Position numbers and translations under genes: made by a program. A stretch of DNA of 64,000 nt from Trichomonas vaginalis G3 (Eukaryota; Parabasalia; Trichomonadida; Trichomonadidae), in contig NC_067207.1 of assembly GCF_026262505.1 (NCBI RefSeq), positions 15,716,082-15,780,081 on the forward strand, written 5' to 3'. Below are positions 27,378 to 36,406 of this stretch, one piece after another. The notes beneath the pieces are model-generated. The model saw only the letters and a program-made list of their open reading frames with translations. It had not been told where the DNA came from and did not search any database. Position 1 is the first letter of the stretch. Each line of letters begins with the position of its first letter.

Positions 27378-28299
27378 AAAGGTAACTAAACTCCTTTCGC
27401 CGATCCGATTTGCTCCATATTTAAAATATAGCTTGCATATGTAGAAGAAAAGCTAATTTTGAAGTACGCCCGAAATCCACCAACAGGATTTCGAGCTACT
27501 AAAAAGGTACTTTTAAATGTGATTTTTTTTATAAAAAATTAAATTTATTTTAAGATCAGACTAAAAACTAATTTTATGGAAAATCTATATCGACAAATTT
27601 ATTACTTATTGGGTATATAGAATTTTTGATTATGGCGATTATGTCTGATATGCTTCCAATAAGCCAAAAAACATTTCATACTGATTTCTATAAAAGGTAT
27701 CTTTATTATAGAAGTGTAAGCTATATCTGTTTGTTTTTTTATTATAACAAATTCAAAATTCTCTTATAAGGACTAGATGAAATCTGTATTATTAAATCAT
27801 TAGCTAAATGAAGGTTCAAATAGAAAGTAAATATCAATTTATATGATACTGAAACCAAATAGTTCTTTTAATAAAAGATAACACGCTGAAAATTATTGAG
27901 TATTTGCAAATCTCAAAAATCTATTGGTGAATTTGGCTCAACTTTTAAAATTATAACATCCATATCAAATCATAAAAGCAGACAAAAATTAAAGCCAAAC
28001 CTATCGGCCAATTTTTTTTGATATTTTGATTTTTGAGGTATACTTTTAAAAGTGGATTTAAAGCACTTATGAAAAAACATTAACTTCTGTCGTTATGATT
28101 ATTGATTTAGACAATAATGATTTTAATCTTTGATTATCAAAACACTAAAGTCATCTTTTTAACATTTGCTTGGTAGCATTAACTCAAGTCTAAAGTACTA
28201 TTTTATGTGGCACTCTTAGAATTTTTGTATTCATTGTACACGCTGAAATAGTACCATTAAAGTTATGGCGGACTTTCAAAAAATAGTTTGGTCACCTTT
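27378..28299 (+). mobile_element. 922-bp non-autonomous DNA transposon, copy 2
   Basis: Same ends, length and orientation as 23408-24329, offset by exactly 3970 bp. It is flanked by its own 8-bp duplication AGATGCTT (27370-27377 and 28300-28307). The different target duplications show two independent insertions, and the near identity shows they are recent. The only differences seen are C/T near 23454/27424 and C/T at 24314/28284. Confidence 0.9.
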
Positions 28300-28307
28300 A
28301 GATGCTT

Positions 28308-29207
28308 TTAAATAACTTAAGCTATTTAGCGTTTTTTTTTGAAAACTAAATTACCAGGAATGGTAGGATGTATTACACATAGCAACTATGCTCAAATTCA
28401 TTGAGATTCTATATTCAATAGTTGTTATAACGTATTTAACTTAGAACTTACAGATTTAACCAAGAAAATGACAAAGTGAATGGTTGATAGGATTGTTATA
28501 TAGAATAAGTGATTTGAAATCAAAATTTTTAAATTGCCATGACTTTCCTTTCTTCTTGCTTTCACATTATGATTCTATTAAGCCAATCTAATCTAATGCA
28601 ATTCCAAAAAAATCGATATAATTGATCTGAATGAAAATCAGTTCAAATCAACAAAATTTGGAAAAACTGCTTTTCGAACTGATTAAATATGAATATCGAA
28701 GTAATATTTTAGTTTTGAGATACCGTCAGAAATTTGAATTGAAAATCATCGTTCTTATCAAAACAATTATTTGAAAATCAATACGAACACTAACGATTAG
28801 AATGTAAAATAAATATAATTTATTATCTAGCATAAGATATAAATCTTACAATTTATTTCCAAACAAAGAAAATACTATATTTTAATTTAAATTTATTCCT
28901 ATAGTTCAAAATATTTGATAAAATTATGATTAATCAATTATGCAGATAATAATCATACCACCATCAATTCCATTTTGGGAGAAAACCATTTTCAAAATTC
29001 AGAAAATATTTGAAGAAAAAAATTAAAGTAGTAAGTTCGTGATTTGGCACATCTAAACAAATCACATTTTCGACTTTTCTGATCAAAGGTTTCAAAAATA
29101 ACTTTAGGAGCTAACGACGATTAAAAACGATTCAAATCATAAGGTTTCAATTTTTCTATAAAACAATTTTACATTTTATATTATCAATGTAATCAACAGC
29201 ATCAACA
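28308..29207. other. Spacer, nothing recognised
   Basis: 900 bp of AT-rich sequence before the broken Pmp-like gene. I looked for the missing N-terminal part of that gene and did not find it. Confidence 0.5.
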
Positions 29208-31006
29208 ATGTCAGCTTCAGCAATTTTCGATTTTTGCTCTGCAAACTTGGGTGGCGCGTTGTGCTCAATTGGTTCTCCAATCTACCTTAAAAATGTTCAG
29301 TTTAAAAACAATACAGCTTACAAGTATGGTGGCGGTATCTATTTCCAGGGTATTGTTTCCAAAGATGATCCAACAAATGTTTCCCCAACTCACAAACTTA
29401 TCATTCAACAATTAACTCTTACCGGCAACAAAGCCAACGAATACGGTGGCGCTATATGCCTTTCTTCACCAGCCGAAGTTGATTTCGAAGATTCTACTTG
29501 CCAAAACAACCATGCTGCTTTTGCAGGCGGTGCCATCTATTCTCATAACACTGATAACCTTAAGATCTTCAATACCAAATTCTACCAAAACACTTTACAA
29601 AATAACGTTTTCCGTCAATTTAGCGGCCAATCCATTAGTGGAAAGACAAATCTTGCCGAAGACCAGTACAACACCAGATTCCGCGCAAGAGGTGGCGGTG
29701 CCATTTGCGTTGCTTCAGACGATAAAAAGTTGTTGACAATACAATCCAAAAGCGTGTTTTCAATTCACACAAGAACTGCTATTCCGGAAACAGCGCTGGC
29801 AGCCACGCTACATCCTTCGGTAATGGCCCAGGACATGAAATTATGTTGGACGGTTATATCTATTTCGCATCTGTTGAAGACACAATCAACAAATGGGCCA
29901 CAAGTGATCAACAGAAACTTATCTCCTACAACTACAAAGGCTGGGATGTTTCCTCCGTCAATGATTGCATGATCATTGGTATTTTCACCATGGCATCCAC
30001 CAAGACAGGCTGTGACCAATACGAGGAGCCAACTACTTCCGAGAGTGTTCCATCCCAACCAGTCGTTGTTCCGTCCGGCGATGGCACATCTAAAGTTGCC
30101 GATCCAACAGAATACACTTACAGGGCCACACCAATTACCAAACTTCCATACGCCACAACACGTTCATTGGGATACAAGACAGCCAAACCAATCCAGTATC
30201 CAATCAGTCCAGCCACATACAGTGTTGCCAGAACAGCTCCAATGACAAACGTTCAGACACCAGGATCCACAGCACATTCCACACCACACAAGACAGCACA
30301 TTCCACACCACACTCTACACCACATTCCACAGCCCACAAGACACCATTCTCCACTGTTCATTCTACAGCACACAAGACACCATTCTCTACAATGCATTCC
30401 ACACCACATTCAACACCATTTTCAACAATGCATTCTACTCCACACTCCACAGCACACTCTACTCCACATTCTACACCACATTCAACAGCTCACAAGACAC
30501 CATTCTCAACAATGCATTCTACTCCTCATTCGACAGCTCATTCCACTCCTCATTCTACACCACATTCAACACCCCATTCTACACCACGTTACACAATTTC
30601 TCCATCAGCATCAATTGCTCCAGCCATTTCATCAGTTAACCTCGGTGAAAACTCCACGGAAACAATGAATATCATTACTGGCACACAGACCAAGAAGAAG
30701 AATTGGCTTCCTATCATCATTGGTGCTATTGTTGGCTTCCTTCTTTTGGCTGCAATCATCGCATTCCTCATCTTCTGGTTCAAGAAACGCGAGGAGAGCT
30801 CTGATGATTCAATCTGTGAGATGCAGGAAGAAACAGTAATCAATTACAACATGACAGAAGGAGCAACAATTACTAATGATAACCCATTGTGGAAGACATC
30901 TATCACTCTCGATATCTCTGACGATCCATTCAAGAACGACTTCGAAGAAGCTGAAGCTGCTGAAGATTTCTTCGCCGTCAGAGAGAAATTCCTCGATGAA
31001 AATTAA
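29208..31006 (+). pseudogene. Pmp-like surface protein, 5'-truncated and frameshifted
   Basis: The first part has the repeat pattern of chlamydial-type polymorphic outer membrane proteins (GGGIYFQG, GGAICLSS, GGAIYSHN, GGGAICVAS). It continues in another frame after about 29740 with GNSAGSHATSFGNGPGHEI, so there is one frameshift. Then come a Ser/Thr/Pro/His stalk, a membrane helix (IIIGAIVGFLLLAAIIAFLI) near the C-terminus and an acidic tail containing DNPLW. No signal peptide precedes ATG 29208 and an in-frame stop lies just upstream, so the N-terminus is missing. Intact relatives would be type I surface proteins. Confidence 0.75.
30260..30597 (+). repeat. STPHSTAHKTPFSTMH-type tandem repeats
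   Basis: A minisatellite inside the Pmp-like gene made of 12-bp steps (S-T-P-H, S-T-A-H, K-T-P-F, S-T-M-H). It encodes a Ser/Thr/Pro stalk that would be heavily O-glycosylated in a surface protein. The frame is kept through all copies. Confidence 0.9.
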
Positions 31007-31572
31007 TTTTGCTTATTTTTTTTTATTCATGCTTTTTTTATTCTAATATAAAAAAATCGATAAACGTTTTTTTATTTACTCCTGGAAATTAAAGCTTTTT
31101 TCTTATCCGATTATTGAATTTATTTCCGAAACTTTTATATTAGAATTTGATCATAATATTCGTAATATACACAGGATGGATGATTGAAATAGCTAACTCC
31201 GATCAACTTTTTTTAAAGAGTATGTTAAACTTATTGTAAATCATGATTAAAAGGGAATCATCTCTTAATCCCCATGCATCAAAGCATTATTTGTTATGTA
31301 TTATCTATGGAATTTCGATGTTTACCTACATTAAATCTGAATTGGTTGTAAATATCTTCATAAAGACTGTAAAAGTTAAAAATCCAAGGATTTAACCTTT
31401 ACATAATATTACATAATGAATACAAGGCTTGATTTTATCGATAAAAAATTTCGATTAATAAAATTCATTTTTAAGGGATAATTCTATTTGATAAAAACAT
31501 AACATTTGTTTTTAATACAATAAAATCAAAATAGAGCTTTATTAAAAAAATAATAATAAAAAATTCAATAAA
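31007..31572. other. Spacer, nothing recognised
   Basis: Convergent spacer between the Pmp-like and SNARE genes; AT-rich with poly-T and poly-A runs. Confidence 0.55.
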
Positions 31573-32271
31573 TTAAATAATGCCAGTGCTATTGTCTGAT
31601 GTACCACCGCTGCTAGAAAATGACTGTTCAACTGTATTCTTGATTGCACTTGGTTTAACAATTGAAACTACAATAGCAGCGATAATTGTCAAAGCAACGA
31701 TAATTGCGAGTACACGGATGCATTTATCACCTGCTACGCGGCCAAACATATTCTTAAGAACAACTTTTGCTCTGTCAAGTTCACTATCCATATTATCGAG
31801 GTTTGAGCTAGCTTTTTGCATTTGTTCTTGCTGTCTCTTAATTTCTACAGCTGTATCTGCACCGATTTGTTTCATATTTTCGACCATTGATAAGGAATTA
31901 TCAAGAGAGTTTTTCTGAATGTTTTGAAGTTTAAGAGCGTCATCCATAAGCCCCTGCGCATTCTTTTGATTCTCCTGATCACTACCGCGTTGAGCAATAA
32001 CTAACTGATCTTGCAATTGCTTGATGCATTCATTATGATATTCGAGTTTTTCTTGGTAGCTATCTCTCTCTTCACCTGGTTGCATTTCGTTGATTTCGCA
32101 ATCCATGAAATCTCTATCTTGTATTAATGCTTTAATTTTTTCTTCGATTTCACGAACAAGTTTTCTACGCTGGCCTTGTTCTGTTTCAGGTATTCTTGAT
32201 ATGGCTTCACCAATGTCTTTTTCAAGTTCGGTGCAATTTGCAATACTTTCTTCGATGTTCTCGTTCACCAT
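31573..32271 (-). CDS. Qb-SNARE of the NPSN (novel plant SNARE) type
   Basis: A 232-residue protein starting MVNENIEESIANCTELEKDI. Two N-terminal coiled-coil helices are followed by a SNARE motif at about residues 115-180 (QIGADTAVEIKRQQEQMQKA, ending GRVAGDKCIRV) and a membrane helix (LAIIVALTIIAAIVVSIV). The GADT...QTEQM-like core and VATDKCI-like junction match NPSN11-type Qb-SNAREs of plants and many protists. It should act in membrane fusion. Unusually, about 25 polar residues follow the membrane helix, which would face the lumen. Confidence 0.75.
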   Translation of the reverse strand: MVNENIEESIANCTELEKDIGEAISRIPETEQGQRRKLVREIEEKIKALIQDRDFMDCEINEMQPGEERDSYQEKLEYHNECIKQLQDQLVIAQRGSDQENQKNAQGLMDDALKLQNIQKNSLDNSLSMVENMKQIGADTAVEIKRQQEQMQKASSNLDNMDSELDRAKVVLKNMFGRVAGDKCIRVLAIIVALTIIAAIVVSIVKPSAIKNTVEQSFSSSGGTSDNSTGII

Positions 32272-32971
32272 ATTAAAGCTTTTTGAATGCCTCTATCTAA
32301 CAAAATTTTTGCCATTTTTTTAGAAGCATGAAACTTGAAAAATGAAAAATTTTGATTTCAAAAATGAATGACTGCGGCAGTTCTGGATTTATTTGTTAAA
32401 AGATTTTTTTTATACGAAATTATGCTGCCAGATCAAAAGATCTAAGATGTGAAGTTCAGAATACTTTTATGTCTTGCAAAATAACATATAAGAAAGGACC
32501 TTGCTATTCTTTTATGATTTAAACATCGCATAGGTTAAAATTACTCATATAATATCTTAATAGCTTAATAAATCGAATTAGAGATAGTTCAAATGCAAGT
32601 GTGAATCAGATGAAACTCTACCTACCTACATTTTTGGTAGATATTTTGTAATCTAAAATTGTGGCAAAAATATCATATATCATATAACTTTCAAAATTGC
32701 AGAATTAGAAAGTTGAGCACATGTGTAGAATAAATATATACATTTTGGTGCGATTTTTGAATATCATCTGGTCTTCTAATTTCAATTATAGCAGAATTCA
32801 ATTAACCTGCCGAAATATTACTATACTTAGGAATTTAGATATCTCGGTAAAACATATTTCTGAAAAATAGATTATTTTCAGTTTACAATTGAATATCGTT
32901 TGAATATAAATGAAACCGGAGCTTTATTTTCTAAGTTTAGGCTCATTCATTAATTTTCCTTTTGCTGAATA
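32272..32971. other. Spacer, nothing recognised
   Basis: Upstream region of the SNARE gene up to the MULE target duplication. No feature seen. Confidence 0.5.
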
Positions 32972-33179
32972 TAAAAAATGAGAGGGGGCACAAACTTGCC
33001 CAGTGAGGTGAAGTGAAAAGTGACTAGTTTACATGTCAGAAATGTAAAGTGTCAGATTTGAAACAAAAAATGGATTAATTTATTATTATATGATAGAGAG
33101 ATTTGGTAAGTTACTATCAAATTTGTAAGTAAGGGAAAAAAAAGTAAGAAAGGAAAAAAATTTTTAAAAAAAATAAAAA

Positions 33180-33345
33180 GCCACTCGCTTCGCTCGCGGT
33201 TGACAAAAAGAACAAATTCGAAAAATAATTGTATGAAATTACGAAACTAAGCCACTCGCTTCGCTCGCGGCTGACGAAAAGAACAGATTCGAAAAAAGAT
33301 TGTATGAAATTACGAAACTAAGCCGCTCGCTTCGCTCGCGGCTTA
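33180..33345 (+). repeat. Three copies of a ~72-bp repeat with GC hairpins
   Basis: Each copy starts with a GCCACTCGCTTCGCTCGCGG-type hairpin (the third is the perfect GCCGCTCGC/GCGGC form) followed by an AT-rich tail TTGTATGAAATTACGAAACTAA. Found only in the left end of the MULE, so the two ends are asymmetric. Confidence 0.85.
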
Positions 33346-33420
33346 AGTAAACAACATATTTCAGATTATCAATACTAAAAATTTTTTTATTTTATTACAT
33401 TTTTTTTGCATTTTTTTTTA

Positions 33421-33905
33421 AAGCTTCTTAACTGAAATCATGGAATGTCTCAAAGACAAAAGTAGCATACAGCATGTAAAGCTAAAGAAAGATAATCATA
33501 ATTAATACCTTAATTTTTAATATTACGCATTTTAGGTGCAAAATTTAAAAACATTCTAATACAATAGAGCAGTTTCCAAAAGTAGCATACAGCATGTAAA
33601 GCTAAAGAAAGATAATCATAATTAATACCTTAATTTTTAATATTACGCATTTTTAGGTGCAAAATTTAAAAACATTCTAATACAATAGAGCAGTTTCCAA
33701 AAGTAGCATACAGCATGCAAAGCTAAAGAAAGATAATCATAATTAATACCTTTAAAGTTTAAAATCTTGATTTTTTTTAAAATCAAATATTTATAACTTT
33801 AATACATACAGCTTAAACCTTATACTTGTTTTCTCTTGTGAGAAAGCAATCTTACAAAGCTAACAATCCTAAAAAATAAAGAATTAAAATTTAATAATTT
33901 AATCT
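33421..33905 (+). repeat. Left long inverted repeat of the MULE
   Basis: Contains about 2.5 copies of a 120-bp unit starting AAGTAGCATACAGCATG (33460, 33580, 33701), then AT-rich sequence to the transposase end. The right arm is its reverse complement. Confidence 0.9.
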
Positions 33906-33921
33906 AAAATTAAAATCAAAA

Positions 33922-35372
33922 TTAAATAAAATGAGTTCTTTGTAATAATACTTTCAAGGTAGGATATATTTTAGTGGGATCTATTGAGTCATCACTAACA
34001 GCATTGAGCAATCTATTGAGCATTGAAATACTCTCGATTTTTCTTTGTCTTTTTACATCAATTTCTGCGTTAGTTGCTTTTTCCATGATCCTAATGACAC
34101 GGTCATCTGCTGGATTTTGATCAATTTTGAGTTTGATAACGAAAGATGGTATCACTTTTGTATAAATTTCTATAATAACATCATCAATTCTGAGATTTTT
34201 TCGATCAGGAAAATAGTCATGTTTGAGTGTTCTAAAATGAGCTTCGGCAATATTGTTAGTTGCGTCGCCTTCACGCCTGTCACGAGCAATCCATCTTGAT
34301 ATGTTGTAACGCCATTGTCTGTTAAAGTATTGAGATGCTGTTGGATCTGTGTCGAGCAACTCCAGAACTTGATCATAGGCAGCATTTGCTTCTTCCTCAT
34401 GTTCTGCATCTAATTTGAAGACTAAATCCTTCATCAAATTATAGAATTGTTCAAATTTTTCTTGAGAAGAAAACTTATTTGATTTGCGAAGAATTGCACG
34501 AAGAACATGTACTCCGCACCAAAGTATTTGAGCTTGTGGAATGCTTTCTTCTATTGCTTGAGCTATCTGTGGAGCACAGTCCATGCTAATGTATTCTGGC
34601 TCAATTGTTACCCATCTGAGATAGGCGCACACGCAAACTTGAATGTTTTGATAAGTGTCTGGTTGACAAAAGAAATATAAAAAAGGGAAAATGTGAAAAT
34701 CTTTGATTTTGCCAGTAAATGCATACAATGGAATGTTTGATCGCAACAATTTATAGGTGCTGTCTATATGAAATGTCTTGATACTATGCGCATAAGCTTT
34801 GCCTTCAAAAGGCGCGTAATAGAAACACATATTATTGTCTGAGACTTCAAATGCAATGAGATCATCTGGAGATTCTTCTTGTACTGTCTGAACAAAGATT
34901 TGCAATGACACAACATCGTCAGGAGAATATCTAGTTTGAAGAGCATGTATTCTCTCTGCAAATCGTTTGATTGCACGTGGTTTTTGAGCGTACATCTCTT
35001 GGAAATGGACGGACCTGTAAGAGGAATTTCAAGATCTTTGAATGCATTTAGCTGTGCTATCGCTCTTTGATTGTCATCTGTTTGGAAGTAATGTTCTAAA
35101 TATTTGCGATAAAAGACAGACGAATATTGACTTTTGTCATTTGGGGCGGAATGATCATGTTCTTCAACTATTTTGATTAGTTTGTATTTATTTTGATCCA
35201 AGATTGCAACATTAAAATGTGCAGGACATTTTGGATATTTGCAGTGGAATGAAATCTGAGATCTTTCTTTCCTGACACGTTCACCATATCCATACTGTGC
35301 TTGTATTTCTTGTTTAACTCCAAATTTACAAAGATCCATAACAGTAAAGATAGTTTCTTCTTCTAATTCCAT
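33922..35372 (-). pseudogene. MULE transposase, one frameshift
   Basis: The gene starts at ATG 35372 with MELEEETIFTVMDLCKFGVK. A FLYWCH/WRKY-like zinc-binding segment follows (CKYPKC ... EEHDHS). A frameshift near 35000-35020 moves the rest to another frame, open from 34995 to 33922. That part holds the MULE core: HIDSTYKL, SMDCAPQI, CGVHVLRA and NIAEAHFRTLKHDYF, fitting the DDE residues and the C/H motif. Without the shift it would be about 480 residues. One break only, so the element decayed recently. Confidence 0.88.
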
Positions 35373-35547
35373 TTGAAATTGAAATGAAAATTAAAAATTC
35401 AGAAATTTGAATAGATTTGGTCTGTAATTAAATGAGAATAGCAGTTTGTTCGTCATTGTTTGAGGCAAGAGTATTATAGGAATATTATATGATGGATTTG
35501 AGTTGCATATAAAGAGTGCAAAAGGATAAAGAGAGAAATTTTGTTAG

Positions 35548-36162
35548 ATTAAATTATTAAATTTTAATTCTTTATTTTTTAGGATTGTTAGCTTTGTAAG
35601 ATTGCTTTCTCACAAGAGAAAACAAGTATAAGGTTTAAGCTGTATGTATTAAAGTTATAAATATTTGATTTTAAAAAAAATCAAGATTTTAAACTTTAAA
35701 GGTATTAATTATGATTATCTTTCTTTAGCTTTGCATGCTGTATGCTACTTTTGGAAACTGCTCTATTGTATTAGAATGTTTTTAAATTTTGCACCTAAAA
35801 ATGCGTAATATTAAAAATTAAGGTATTAATTATGATTATCTTTCTTTAGCTTTACATGCTGTATGCTACTTTTGGAAACTGCTCTATTGTATTAGAATGT
35901 TTTTAAATTTTGCACCTAAAAATGCGTAATATTAAAAATTAAGGTATTAATTATGATTATCTTTCTTTAGCTTTACATGCTGTATGCTACTTTTGGAAAC
36001 TGCTCTATTGTATTAGAATGTTTTTAAATTTTGCACCTAAAAATGCGTAATATTAAAAATTAAGGTATTAATTATGATTATCTTTCTTTAGCTTTACATG
36101 CTGTATGCTACTTTTGTCTTTGAGACATTCCATGATTTCAGTTAAGAAGCTTTAAAAAAAAA
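35548..36162 (-). repeat. Right long inverted repeat of the MULE
   Basis: Reverse complement of 33421-33905 but with about 3.5 copies of the unit (repeat junctions near 35741, 35862, 35983 and 36104; period 121 bp). The extra copy against the left arm shows array expansion or contraction. Confidence 0.9.
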
Positions 36163-36319
36163 TGCAAAAAAATTGAATACTTTACTGGCTGGGCAAATTT
36201 GTCGCCGCCCCTAAAAAATGACATAAAATATTCATCTTCGACTCGATTAAGAGGATAACAGCTATTTTCGGATGAAAACTGGTTTAAATTATTGCAAGGT
36301 TATATATTCTTCCACAAAA

Positions 36320-36327
36320 TCACATTA
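36320..36327 (+). promoter_or_regulatory. Initiator-like TCACATTA
   Basis: AATCACATTACC fits the trichomonad Inr. It sits 13 bases before an ATG at 36335 that opens a 23-codon frame, and 59 bases before the start of the coiled-coil ORF. Confidence 0.45.
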
Positions 36328-36334
36328 CCAAAAT

Positions 36335-36406
36335 ATGGCAGAAAATTTTAAACGGCTACCAGATTTTGCTCCTCTAAATTATGAACGATTCAATAGATCT
36401 GGATGA
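36335..36406 (+). other. 23-codon upstream ORF overlapping the coiled-coil gene start
   Basis: Frame MAENFKRLPDFAPLNYERFN ending at TGA 36404-36406. It is placed correctly relative to the initiator, while the main ORF starts 46 bases later in another frame. It could be an upstream ORF, or the true N-terminus separated by a frameshift. Confidence 0.35.

Larger units (their letters stand above)
32982..36211 (-). mobile_element. MULE DNA transposon with 10-bp target duplication
   Basis: Flanked by the perfect 10-bp repeat TAAAAAATGA (32972-32981, 36212-36221). Ends read GAGGGGGCACAAACTTGCCC at left and, inverted, GGGGCGGCGACAAATTTGCC at right, both continuing CAG. Inside these lie long inverted repeats of about 500 bp (left, from 33411) and 600 bp (right, to 36162) with arrays of a 120-bp unit. 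One transposase gene lies on the minus strand. A 9-11-bp duplication and this transposase are typical of Mutator-like elements. Confidence 0.92.

Noticed and set aside
30164-30597. Cys/Trp-rich minus-strand protein
   Set aside because: It is the reverse reading of the STPH minisatellite of the Pmp-like gene.
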